DNA of 64,000 bases from VRUE01 sp963732225. GTDB taxonomy: Bacteria > Actinomycetota > Thermoleophilia > Solirubrobacterales > 70-9. The stretch spans positions 124,001 to 188,000 of the forward strand of contig CAVSYR010000002.1 in NCBI GenBank assembly GCA_963732225.1, given 5' to 3'. Below, piece by piece: positions 22,156 to 30,178 of this stretch. The notes beneath the pieces were generated by a model. It made no database searches. It saw only the letters and a program-made list of their open reading frames with translations, and was not told the origin of the DNA. The position numbers and the translations under genes were made by a program. Within the stretch, counting starts at the first letter, position 1; every line of letters starts with the position of its first letter.

Positions 22156-22845
22156 CTAGCTCTCCAGCATCGAGAGGCGGGTGCGCTCGCGCTCCTCTGC
22201 CGCGCCCTCGGGACCGAGGAAGGGCAGGGTGATCCAGAACATCAGGTCGGGCAGGCGACTCGGCAGCCGCGCGGCGGCGCCGTGCAGGATCTCGCTGTAG
22301 AGCAGCTCGTTGATGCCGCCGGCCAGCGAGAGCGAGGTGATCCCCGGCAACTCGACCGAGGTTTCGGCGCGACCGGCGTCGAGAAAGCCGGTGAACTGGC
22401 GCAGCGCCGCGTCGCGGCGGGCCAGCGCTTTAGGACCGGCGGCGAGGACCTCGACGATCGCGAAGCGGGCCTCGTCGGGATGCTCGGAGAGGTGTTTGAG
22501 CAGCTCGCCCAGTCCCGCCGCGACGCGCTCGGCCCAGGATGAGCCCGGCTTGGATTCGAAACCGCGGGCGGTGTCGCCGAGCAGGTTGCCGAGCAGCACG
22601 TCGTAGGTAGCGAGGAAGCAGTCCTCCTTGCTGGAGAAGAGTTCGTAGAACGTCTTCCTGGAGACGCCGGCGACGCCGATTACGTCGACGACCCGCGTCT
22701 CGGGGTAGCCCCGCTCGGAGACGACCTCGATCATCGCCTGGAGGATGCGGATGCGCTGGGACTCCGTCACGGCCTCCCGCGGCAACCCGTGCCGGCCCCT
22801 GGGCAGCCGCTCGCTCAGCCTAGCCGTGCGTCTACCTGAAGCCAC
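22156..22845 (-). CDS. TetR-family transcriptional regulator
   Basis: 229 aa from GTG 22843-22845; a reading starting at 22920 would add a non-homologous Arg-rich stretch overlapping the upstream intergenic DNA. The N-terminal helix-turn-helix (IRILQAMIEVVSERGYPETR, then IGVAGVSRKTFYELFSSKE) is typical of TetR. The C-terminal ligand domain is divergent. It lies between the secreted-protein genes and the divergent lipoprotein pair, either of which could be its target. Ligand unknown. Confidence 0.85.
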   Translation of the reverse strand: MASGRRTARLSERLPRGRHGLPREAVTESQRIRILQAMIEVVSERGYPETRVVDVIGVAGVSRKTFYELFSSKEDCFLATYDVLLGNLLGDTARGFESKPGSSWAERVAAGLGELLKHLSEHPDEARFAIVEVLAAGPKALARRDAALRQFTGFLDAGRAETSVELPGITSLSLAGGINELLYSEILHGAAARLPSRLPDLMFWITLPFLGPEGAAEERERTRLSMLES

Positions 22846-22934
22846 ATCGCAACTGTAGAGCAGAAGGACGGGAGGCGCGACCTTTTCTGTACCCCCGCGT
22901 CTCCGCACTCGGAGCGCCAATAGAATCGACCCCC

Positions 22935-23453
22935 TTGACTGGGGAGAAGGCGAAATGGCTCGTCGCGGCGCTGGTTGCCGCCATCCTCGGCGCGATCCTT
23001 TTCACCGCCTGCGGCAGCTCCACCAGCGGCACGGATCAGTTCCGCGACAAGACCGACAGCGCCCTCCTCGACTTTGGCGAAGCGGGCAGCGATAGCGAAC
23101 AAGAAGAAGCGACGAAAGCCGTGCACGGCTTCTTCTTGGCCCGCTCGCAGGACGACTGGCCAGGCGCCTGCGCTCAGCTCTCGCAGGCGATGCTGGCAAA
23201 AATCGAGCATTTGGCGACCACGGCCACAGATCTAGCCGATACGTCCTGTCCCTCTTTCCTCGACACCTTCACCGAACTCAGCGATCAAGAACGCCGGGAC
23301 AGCACGGTCGTCGACTCGGGCAGCCTGCGACAGAAGGGCGACCACGGCTACCTCATTTACTCCGGCGCTCACGAAGTCGTCTACGCGATGCCGCTGAGCC
23401 GGGAGGGCGAGGCATGGAAGCTCGACTCGCTTTCTTCCAAACGCCTGAGCTAG
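22935..23453 (+). CDS. Lipoprotein, first of a tandem paralogous pair
   Basis: 172 aa from TTG 22935. Signal with a lipobox ending FTAC (Cys26), then a Ser/Asp-rich linker. The mature domain shares with the next gene the pattern EEATKAVHGFFLARSQDDWPGAC, CPSFLDTF, DSGSLRQKGDHGYLIYSGA and VYAMPLSREGEAWKLDSLS. About 150 residues with a helix-then-sheet layout, resembling small extracytoplasmic lipoproteins of the NTF2-like kind; that fold is my inference. Divergent from the TetR gene, 89 bp between starts. Confidence 0.75.
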   Translation: MTGEKAKWLVAALVAAILGAILFTACGSSTSGTDQFRDKTDSALLDFGEAGSDSEQEEATKAVHGFFLARSQDDWPGACAQLSQAMLAKIEHLATTATDLADTSCPSFLDTFTELSDQERRDSTVVDSGSLRQKGDHGYLIYSGAHEVVYAMPLSREGEAWKLDSLSSKRLS

Positions 23454-23477
23454 GCGCGCGATCAAATACAATGCCTC

Positions 23478-24221
23478 GTGGTGACCAGGGAAGGGACACG
23501 GCCGCTTGCGGTCCTCATCGCTGCTGTGCTTGCGGTTGGCCTCCTCGCCGCATGCGGTAGCTCCGACTCGAACTCGAGCAGTTCGACCAGCTCCAGCACG
23601 CCCCCGGGCGCCGCGACCACAACGGACACCACCGCGCAGAACAACCAGCAGGGCGACACAACCGAAAAGGCCAAGGGACCCGACCAAGGCCAGAACGGCG
23701 GGCAGTCGCAGCCTCAACAGGGCAATGGCAAGCGCCCTTCAGGTTTGAGCGCCAAGGAAGTCGAAACGCCGCTCAAGGTCTCCGGCGGCGGCTCCGCTCA
23801 GTTCCGCACCAAGGGCGGCGACAACAGCATCCAGGAATTCGGCGACGAGAGCGACGAATCCGAACTGCAGAAAGCCGCGGAAGTGGTGCACGGCTTCTAC
23901 GTCTCCCGCGCCGCGGAAGAATGGGACAAGGCCTGCTCCTACCTGGCGAAGTCGAACATCGAACAGTTGGAACAGCTCGCCGCGCAGTCGCCTCAATCCA
24001 AGGACGCTGACTGCGCGACCGTGCTCAAGGCCTTCACCCGGCCGCTACCAGCCGCGGTGCAGCGCGAAATCACCACGGTCGATGCCGGCAGCCTGCGGCG
24101 CGAAGGCGAACAGGGCTTCCTGATCTACTACGGCGCCGGGCACGTCAAGTACGCGATGCCGCTCAGAGACGAAGGCGGCACCTGGAAGGTCACGGCGCTC
24201 TCAGGAACCACCCTCGGCTGA
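23478..24221 (+). CDS. Lipoprotein, second of a tandem paralogous pair
   Basis: 247 aa from GTG 23478. Lipobox LLAAC (Cys26), then a long Ser/Thr/Gln/Pro-rich linker (about 30-100) and a C-terminal domain homologous to that of the preceding lipoprotein: AAEVVHGFYVSRAAEEWDKAC, CATVLKAF, DAGSLRREGEQGFLIYYGA, VKYAMPLRDEGGTWKVTALSG. The main difference from the first copy is the longer linker. 24 bp downstream of the first gene, so one transcript. Convergent with purA, 21 bp between stops. Confidence 0.75.
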   Translation: MVTREGTRPLAVLIAAVLAVGLLAACGSSDSNSSSSTSSSTPPGAATTTDTTAQNNQQGDTTEKAKGPDQGQNGGQSQPQQGNGKRPSGLSAKEVETPLKVSGGGSAQFRTKGGDNSIQEFGDESDESELQKAAEVVHGFYVSRAAEEWDKACSYLAKSNIEQLEQLAAQSPQSKDADCATVLKAFTRPLPAAVQREITTVDAGSLRREGEQGFLIYYGAGHVKYAMPLRDEGGTWKVTALSGTTLG

Positions 24222-24242
24222 GTCGCCGGTCCGCTGGCCTAG

Positions 24243-25592
24243 TCAGTCGCCGAGCCAGACGACCTGATCGCGGCCGGGGCCGACGCCGACGAGGCGGATC
24301 GGTACGCCGACGAACTCGGCGATGTAATCAAGGTAAGCGCGGGCCGTCGCGGGCAGATCGGCCTCGTCGCGGCACTCTGTGAGGTCGGCCTCAAAGCCCG
24401 GCAGCTCTTCGTACTCCGGCGTTGCCGAGTGCAGGATCGACTGGTGGTAGGGGAAGCTGTCGAGCAGGGCGCCCTCGCGCGAGCGGTAGCGCACCGCCAC
24501 CCGCAGGGTCTCGAGGCCGCTGAGCACGTCGAGCTTGGTGATCGCCAACGAGCTCATCCGGTTGAGCCGCACGGCGTAGCGCAGCGCGACCAGGTCCATC
24601 CAGCCGCAGCGCCGCTCGCGCCCGGTCGTGGTGCCGTACTCGTGGCCCTTCTCCAACATGTGGCGGCCGGTCGCGTCTTCGAGCTCGGTCGGGAAGGGCC
24701 CGGCGCCGACCCGGGTGGCGTAGGCCTTGGCCACCCCCCAAACCTCGTCGATATCGGTCGGGCCGACACCGGCGCCGACCGTGGCGGCTCCCGCGATCGG
24801 GTTGGATGAGGTGACGAAGGGATAGGTGCCGTGATCGAGGTCGAGCAGGGTCGCCTGGGCGCCCTCGAAGATCACCGTTTTGCCGGCGTCGAGCACGTCC
24901 CAGCAGAGGCGCGAGGTGTCGGCGATGTGAGGCTCGAGGCGGTGGCCGAAGTTGACGTGTTCCTCGGTCATCGTGTGCAGGTCGATGCGGGGGTCCGGGG
25001 CGTCCTCGATCGCGCCCTCGGCAACGCTGCCCTCGCCCGCCTCCTTGCGCAGCTTGCGCCGCTGCACCGAAAGTTCGCGCAGGGCCTGCTGCTTGGGCCC
25101 GAGCGCGGTGCGGATCTTGGCGCGGAGGATCTTCTCGTCGAGCAGATCTTGGACCCGGATGCCGAGCCGCAGCGCCTTGTCGGCGTAGCAGGGGCCGATG
25201 CCGCGGCGGGTGGTGCCGAGCGAGAGCTTGCCCAGCTTCACCTCCCCCGCCGTGTCGAGCAGCACGTGGTAGGGCATGATCAGGTGGGCATTGGCGGAGA
25301 TCTTGAGGTTGTTCATGTCGACGCCGCGGCGTCGCAGGCCGTCGATCTCGCCGAGCAGGATGCGCGGATCGAGCACGACGCCGTTGCCGATCACACAGGC
25401 CTTGTCCGGGTAGAGGATCCCCGAGGGGATCAGGTGGAACTTGAACTCCTCGCCGTCGCGGACGATCGTGTGACCGGCGTTGTTGCCGCCCTGGAAGCGC
25501 ACGATCGCGTCAGCGCGCTCAGCGAGCAGGTCGGTGACCTTGCCCTTGCCCTCATCGCCCCACTGGGCGCCGACTATTACGAGTCCCGGCAT
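24243..25592 (-). CDS. purA: Adenylosuccinate synthetase
   Basis: 449 aa, slightly longer than the usual 430. GTP-dependent joining of IMP and aspartate, first step to AMP. N-terminal GAQWGDEGKGKVTDLL with catalytic Asp13 and the FQGGNNAGHTIV, HLIPSG and RRGIGPCYADK signatures, then EGAQATLLDLDHGTYPFVTSSN and TTTGRERRCGWMD toward the C-terminus. A segment rich in charged residues near 200-215 may be a small insertion. Confidence 0.95.
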   Translation of the reverse strand: MPGLVIVGAQWGDEGKGKVTDLLAERADAIVRFQGGNNAGHTIVRDGEEFKFHLIPSGILYPDKACVIGNGVVLDPRILLGEIDGLRRRGVDMNNLKISANAHLIMPYHVLLDTAGEVKLGKLSLGTTRRGIGPCYADKALRLGIRVQDLLDEKILRAKIRTALGPKQQALRELSVQRRKLRKEAGEGSVAEGAIEDAPDPRIDLHTMTEEHVNFGHRLEPHIADTSRLCWDVLDAGKTVIFEGAQATLLDLDHGTYPFVTSSNPIAGAATVGAGVGPTDIDEVWGVAKAYATRVGAGPFPTELEDATGRHMLEKGHEYGTTTGRERRCGWMDLVALRYAVRLNRMSSLAITKLDVLSGLETLRVAVRYRSREGALLDSFPYHQSILHSATPEYEELPGFEADLTECRDEADLPATARAYLDYIAEFVGVPIRLVGVGPGRDQVVWLGD

Positions 25593-25637
25593 GACCGGGG
25601 CATTGTGGCGGGTCGGGCGGCTAGCTGTAGCTAGAAG

Positions 25638-26366
25638 CTAGGCGACCTTGCCGTAGCGGCGATCGTCGCCGAAGAGCGGCACCTCGTCACAGATCTGGCT
25701 CAGTCGCGAAACCGTGCGGCTGCCGATCTGTTCCTCGAGCTCCTCGTGCGGAAGGTTGGTCGTGACCAGAACCGAGCGCTGCGCCTCGTAGCGCTCGTTG
25801 ATCAGCGCGTAGAGCTGCTCGAGCACCCAGTCACTGCGTTTCTCGGCGCCGAGGTCGTCGATGTGGAGCAGGTCGACCGAGGTCAGCCGCTCGAAGAAAG
25901 CGAGGTAGGAGTCTCCACCGGGTTCTGAGTCATAGGTGCGGCGGATGTGGGCAAGCAGCTTTGGCAGCGAGTAGATCGCCACCGAGTGGCCGGCCTCCAA
26001 GGCCATCTTCGAGACCAGCATCGCCAGCGTCGTCTTGCCGGTGCCGGTGTCGCCGAAGATCCACAGGCCCCGCCCCGCCTCGAGCCCAGCCTCGAGGTCG
26101 TCGACGAAACCGCGCACCGCGCCGACCGCGGCCTTGGTCTGCAGGTCGCGCGCCATGTCGGAGACCGGCGGGCGGTCAAAGGAGACGCCGCGGTAGCGCG
26201 GCGGAATCACCGAGGCGACGCCGCGGACACGGCCGCGTTTGAGCCGCGCGGCCCGGCACTCGCATTCGCGCGCCACGTCCTCGGGGCCGAGAATCCAGCC
26301 GGAGCCGTCGCAGACCCCGAGCGGGCAAGCGACTTCGCGGAAGGGTTCGCTGCGCGCGCCCGGCAC
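25638..26366 (-). CDS. DnaC/DnaI-like helicase loader ATPase
   Basis: 242 aa. Likely zinc-binding N-terminus (Cys14, Cys19, Cys35, Cys37 in a C-x4-C ... C-x-C pattern), then an AAA+ domain with Walker A FGDTGTGKTTLAM, Walker B LLHIDDLGAE and sensor VLVTTNLP. Starts with GTG immediately after the dnaB stop (26367), so it is translated from the same mRNA as the replicative helicase and probably loads it. IstB-type transposition ATPases are related, but the dnaB linkage and the Cys-rich N-terminus favour a loader. Confidence 0.88.
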   Translation of the reverse strand: MPGARSEPFREVACPLGVCDGSGWILGPEDVARECECRAARLKRGRVRGVASVIPPRYRGVSFDRPPVSDMARDLQTKAAVGAVRGFVDDLEAGLEAGRGLWIFGDTGTGKTTLAMLVSKMALEAGHSVAIYSLPKLLAHIRRTYDSEPGGDSYLAFFERLTSVDLLHIDDLGAEKRSDWVLEQLYALINERYEAQRSVLVTTNLPHEELEEQIGSRTVSRLSQICDEVPLFGDDRRYGKVA

Positions 26367-27791
26367 CTAGAACTCCGGCCCCGCGACGGCAACGTCGTCG
26401 ATCGGCGGGCCCTCGCCGACGGGCTGTTCAATCGGCTGGTCCTGGCCGGCGAAGTCGGCGAACTTGGGAAAGCGGTCGAGGAAGACCAACTTCGGCGAGG
26501 CGATCGGGCCGTTCCTATGCTTGGCGATGATCAGGTCGGCAAGGCCGTCGGGCTCTTCCTCGGGGTCGCGGTAGTAATCCTCGCGGAAGAGGAAGGCAAC
26601 GACGTCGGCGTCCTGCTCGAGGTTCCCCGATTCGCGCAGGTCCGAGAGCATCGGCTTGGGCGGGTGGCGCTGCTCGGGTGCGCGCGAGAGCTGCGAGATC
26701 GCCAGCACCGGCACCTCGAGCTCGCGGGCGAGGATCTTCAGGCCACGGCTGATCTGACCGACCTGCTCGACCCGGTTGGCGCGGGGATCGTCGGTGCGCA
26801 TCAGCTGCAGGTAGTCGACGATGATCAGCCCCAGCCCGCCCCGGTCCTGTTCCTGGGCATGCAGGCGGCGTGCCTTGGCCCGCAGGTCGAGCACGCCGAG
26901 GTCGGAGGAGTCGTCGAACCAGAGCGGCGCCTCCTCGAGCTCGTTGCAGGCCCGCACCACCTTCGGCCAGTCCTTCTGGGAGACCTGGCCCTTGCGCAGC
27001 TTGTCGCCGGAGATCCGCGCCCGGCAGGCGATGAAGCGCTGGGCCAGCTCGACCTCGGACATCTCGAGCGAGAAGAAGGCGACGGGCTGGTTGTGCTTGA
27101 CCGCCACGTTTTCGGCGATGTTGGCGACGATCGCACTCTTGCCCATCGCCGGACGGGCGGCGACGATGATCAGGTTGCCGGGTTGGAAGCCGCCGGTGAT
27201 CGCGTCGATGTCGCGGAAGCCCGAGGGCGTGCCGGTCAGTTCCGCCTCGCCGGTGGAGAGCTTCTCCAGCCGGTCGACCTCGCCGTGGAGGATCTCCGAA
27301 AGCAGTTTGAAGTCGCTTGCCTGCTCTTTATGAGCGACGTCGAAGAGCAGCTTCTCGGCCCGCTCGGAGAGCTCGCGCGGTTCGCCGTCGCGCTCGTGCA
27401 CCCAGCCCTGGATCTGCTGGCCGGCCCCAAGCAGGCGGCGCAGCAACGAGTTCTGCTGGACGATCTCGGCGTAGTGCTTGGCATTGCCGGCGGCGGGGAC
27501 CTTGGCCGCCAGCTCGGAGACGTAGTGCTTACCCCCCGCCTGCTCGATCTGGTTGCGCTGGACCAAGGCCTCCGTGACGCTGAGCTCGTCGACCGGCTTC
27601 GAGGCCGCGTAGAGGTCGTGGACGCAGGTGAAGATCGCCCCGTGCTTCTCGAGGTAGAAGTCAGCCGCGTTCAGCTTCACCTCGTCGATCACCCGGGTCA
27701 GCGTCGGCTCGGAGACCAGCATCGCCCCCAGCACCGATTCCTCGGCCTCGATGTTCTGCGGCGGGACGTGGGCTGTGGGAGCGGATGCCAT
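26367..27791 (-). CDS. dnaB: Replicative DNA helicase DnaB
   Basis: 474 aa, normal length, no intein. N-terminal helical domain with PPQNIEAEESVLGAMLV; RecA-like motor with Walker A ARPAMGKSAI, GNLIIVAARPAMG, FSLEMSEVELAQR, VDYLQLM and the SQLSRAPEQR motif. Unwinds DNA at replication forks. The loader-like gene follows without spacer. Confidence 0.95.
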   Translation of the reverse strand: MASAPTAHVPPQNIEAEESVLGAMLVSEPTLTRVIDEVKLNAADFYLEKHGAIFTCVHDLYAASKPVDELSVTEALVQRNQIEQAGGKHYVSELAAKVPAAGNAKHYAEIVQQNSLLRRLLGAGQQIQGWVHERDGEPRELSERAEKLLFDVAHKEQASDFKLLSEILHGEVDRLEKLSTGEAELTGTPSGFRDIDAITGGFQPGNLIIVAARPAMGKSAIVANIAENVAVKHNQPVAFFSLEMSEVELAQRFIACRARISGDKLRKGQVSQKDWPKVVRACNELEEAPLWFDDSSDLGVLDLRAKARRLHAQEQDRGGLGLIIVDYLQLMRTDDPRANRVEQVGQISRGLKILARELEVPVLAISQLSRAPEQRHPPKPMLSDLRESGNLEQDADVVAFLFREDYYRDPEEEPDGLADLIIAKHRNGPIASPKLVFLDRFPKFADFAGQDQPIEQPVGEGPPIDDVAVAGPEF

Positions 27792-27902
27792 GTATCTCAG
27801 TGTGCGAGGTGGACCGGCGGTAGAGCCGACTAGGGCAACGTAGTCAAGCTGTCGCCGCGCGGCGAATCAGGATTCCGCCCTTTGCGGACGAAACGAGGCC
27901 CA

Positions 27903-28220
27903 TCACCGCAGGTCGAGAATCAGGCCGAGCGCGTGGTCCACCGATCCCAACTCGTCAAGGGAAAGGTGGCCGACGTGATCGCCGAGGCGAGTTGTGTCGA
28001 CCGCGCCGACCATCTCGCACAGCACCCGGGTCGGTTGATCCTCCACCGCAATCTCGGGATGGAAGGTTGCCGGTGGAGTCGAGCTGGAGGTCGGACAGAC
28101 GACCACAGTCGACAGTGCCAACAGATCGTCCGCCTGGACGACGACCGCGTAGCGAGGCCCGTGTTGGACGTGGCCCCGGCGCCGGGGCAGCTTGATCGCG
28201 TGCACATCACCCCGGACCAC
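27903..28220 (-). CDS. MazF/PemK-family endoribonuclease toxin
   Basis: 105 aa. Begins VRGDVHAIKLPRRRGHVQHGPRYAVVVQADD, the MazF N-terminal strand-loop layout, with VVVCPTSSST, FHPEIAV and a C-terminal LGDHVGHLSLDELGSVDHAL segment. MazF toxins cut mRNA at specific short sequences. The start lies within the last codons of the upstream antitoxin gene (14-bp overlap), the usual order for a type II system. Confidence 0.82.
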   Translation of the reverse strand: MVRGDVHAIKLPRRRGHVQHGPRYAVVVQADDLLALSTVVVCPTSSSTPPATFHPEIAVEDQPTRVLCEMVGAVDTTRLGDHVGHLSLDELGSVDHALGLILDLR

Positions 28221-28509
28221 GAAGTTCCTCCATCAGCGCGCTGACCTCTCGAGCCTCGTCGGTGTAGTCGGGATCAGCCATCAGGCGCCTGACCTCTGCC
28301 GCGAGCCCTCGCCGTACCTGCTCCCGCTGGGCCGTCTCCAGGATCGCCTGCCGTGCCGCCTCCGCCTTGCCGATCCCCCGTATGCGCGCCAAGTCTTCAA
28401 GAGCACGCGTGCCCTCTCGGCCCAGTCGGAGCGAAAGGGGTGGGGGCGCTGGAGCGATGTCGTGGAGCGTAGCGTGTTTTGCACTACGCAGCCCAAGACC
28501 AGGAGTCAC
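28207..28509 (-). CDS. Ribbon-helix-helix-type antitoxin of the MazF module
   Basis: 100 aa. LSLRLGREGTRALEDLARIRG followed by KAEAARQAIL is a typical ribbon-helix-helix DNA-binding domain (about 26-60). A helical, toxin-binding C-terminus follows. The only start for this frame is GTG 28507-28509. Near the first codons, an imperfect repeat of GCGTAG / CTACGC may be an operator for autoregulation. Nothing in the window suggests mobility, though TA modules are often gained by transfer. Confidence 0.75.
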   Translation of the reverse strand: MTPGLGLRSAKHATLHDIAPAPPPLSLRLGREGTRALEDLARIRGIGKAEAARQAILETAQREQVRRGLAAEVRRLMADPDYTDEAREVSALMEELRGPG

Positions 28510-28582
28510 GCGAAAAGCGTCTCTAGTCCCGATCTACACGTGATGCGCAGAAGTCAAAGTTTCAGCGCCACAACGCGCGCTA

Positions 28583-28607
28583 GCGCCGGCCGACGACAGG
28601 CCGACGC
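28583..28607 (-). terminator. Possible terminator hairpin at the end of the MCE operon
   Basis: GCGCCGGCC (28583-28591) pairs with GGCCGACGC (28599-28607) with one mismatch and a seven-base loop, immediately after (and touching) the TAG stop of the last MCE gene. No clear T tract, so it is weak evidence only. Confidence 0.3.
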
Positions 28608-30178
28608 TATTCGCTCTGTTCGAACGTGTGCTGGTAAGTCGTCGCCGCGCCGTTTTTGCCGATTGGGTTGAAGGGCGCTTGCTGGAAGCAGCCGGGGGCG
28701 CCGATCGCGGTGGAGTCGGTCTGTTCGGCGAAGGCGTACCTTCGCAGCGCTTCGAAGAAGCTCTTGGAGAATTTTTCGTTATCCGCCGACGTGCTTTTGC
28801 TGCGTTTGGTGCGTTCCGCGAAGGTTGGGTTTTTGTAGGTTTCGGGGCTGAGAGTGGCGGTGACACCCGCGGTGCAGCTGCGGGTGTCGAAGCTCGGCAG
28901 GCCGGTGGCAAGGCTCTTCATCGACAGCGGTTGCGGGTAGGCATTGGTCCGGCCCGTGGTCGTCCGGCTCGGGTAGGTCGCCAGCGATTCCGGATTGAAT
29001 GGGCCCATTGCCCGGATGTAGTGGAGCTGTTCGCCTTTGGCGTTTTCTGGGACCAGCTTGGCGTTGGTGACCGAGGCGAGATTTCCCATCGTCGCGGTCA
29101 GCTCGTGCTTGTAGAGGCCGAGGCCGGTGATCACCGGGTTGAGGTTGCGCAGGAAGGGGTCGACGGCGCGCAGCAGCGGCGGGAACTCGTCGCGGAAGAG
29201 CTTGCGGGCGGCGGGGAAGCCGGTCGGGGCACGGTCGATCACCGGTTCGAGGCCTTCGAAGAAGCCCTTGGCCTGCGGCGCCAGCTTGGAGAAGGCGGTC
29301 AATGTCGGCGAGAGCTGTTCGGCGACCGGGACCAGCTGCTTCATCACCGGGTCGGCGTTGATGGCGAAGCCCTTGAGCCGGTTGAGGGTCAGTTTCGACT
29401 CGTCCTGGAAGGTGGGGAAGGCGCGGAAGAGCGCTTCGATGTCGCGGTCGCGGGTCGCGGTGGTGCTGAAGACGGCGTTGGAGTTTTCAATCAGGCCGGC
29501 CAGCTCACCCTGGCGGCCGCGCAGGGCGGTCAGGGCGGTGGAACCGTTGCGGAAGAGTTGCTTGACCGCGAGCCGCTGGCTGTCGAGGACGCGGAAGAGG
29601 CGGTCGAAGCTGGTGAAGGCCGGTTCGAGCTCGCCGAAGGCGTAGGAGAGGCTGGCGCCTTGGCCCTCGATCGCCACCGCCGCTTCCTGCTGCCAGGTCT
29701 GGAAGGCGGCGCGGGTTTTGGGGTTGAAGGTGCGGAAGATCTCGTCGAGCTGGACCGATTCGGCGACCTGGGCTTGCGGCAGGGTGCCGCCGTCGGCGAG
29801 CTTGGGGCCGTTGCGGCTACCGGGGGTGAGTTCGATGTAGGTCTCACCGAGCAGCGTCTTGGTGCGCAGGATGGCCCGCGTGTTGGCCGGCAGCGGGCCG
29901 TACTTGTCGTTGATGTCCACCTTCGCCATCGCCTGTTCGCCGTTGGGGGCGAGGACGATGTCCTGCACCTTGCCGACCGAGACGCCGGAGATGCGCACGT
30001 CGGACTGTTGGGCGAGCTGGGTCGCCTCCTTGAAGGGGACGTTGATCTCATAGGGCCGCGCCTTGAACGGGGTCGGGCCGCCGAAGGTGATCCAGAGGAA
30101 GAGCAGGATGCCGAAACAGGAGAGCGCGAAGCCGGCGATCACCAGGAGCTGGGTTGTGCTGGGGGCGCGCTTGCTCAT
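28607..30178 (-). CDS. MCE-family protein, sixth of six
   Basis: 523 aa. N-terminal membrane helix (about 10-32), then a MlaD/MCE domain (about 40-118: YEINVPFKEATQLAQQSDVR, GVSVGKVQDI, LGETYIEL) and a long helical tail with coil tendency and a C-terminal Cys pair. MCE proteins form hexameric tunnels or needles that carry lipids between membranes, normally with a YrbE permease and MceG ATPase. Start ATG overlaps the preceding MCE stop by 4 bp. Last gene of the operon. Confidence 0.9.
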   Translation of the reverse strand: MSKRAPSTTQLLVIAGFALSCFGILLFLWITFGGPTPFKARPYEINVPFKEATQLAQQSDVRISGVSVGKVQDIVLAPNGEQAMAKVDINDKYGPLPANTRAILRTKTLLGETYIELTPGSRNGPKLADGGTLPQAQVAESVQLDEIFRTFNPKTRAAFQTWQQEAAVAIEGQGASLSYAFGELEPAFTSFDRLFRVLDSQRLAVKQLFRNGSTALTALRGRQGELAGLIENSNAVFSTTATRDRDIEALFRAFPTFQDESKLTLNRLKGFAINADPVMKQLVPVAEQLSPTLTAFSKLAPQAKGFFEGLEPVIDRAPTGFPAARKLFRDEFPPLLRAVDPFLRNLNPVITGLGLYKHELTATMGNLASVTNAKLVPENAKGEQLHYIRAMGPFNPESLATYPSRTTTGRTNAYPQPLSMKSLATGLPSFDTRSCTAGVTATLSPETYKNPTFAERTKRSKSTSADNEKFSKSFFEALRRYAFAEQTDSTAIGAPGCFQQAPFNPIGKNGAATTYQHTFEQSE

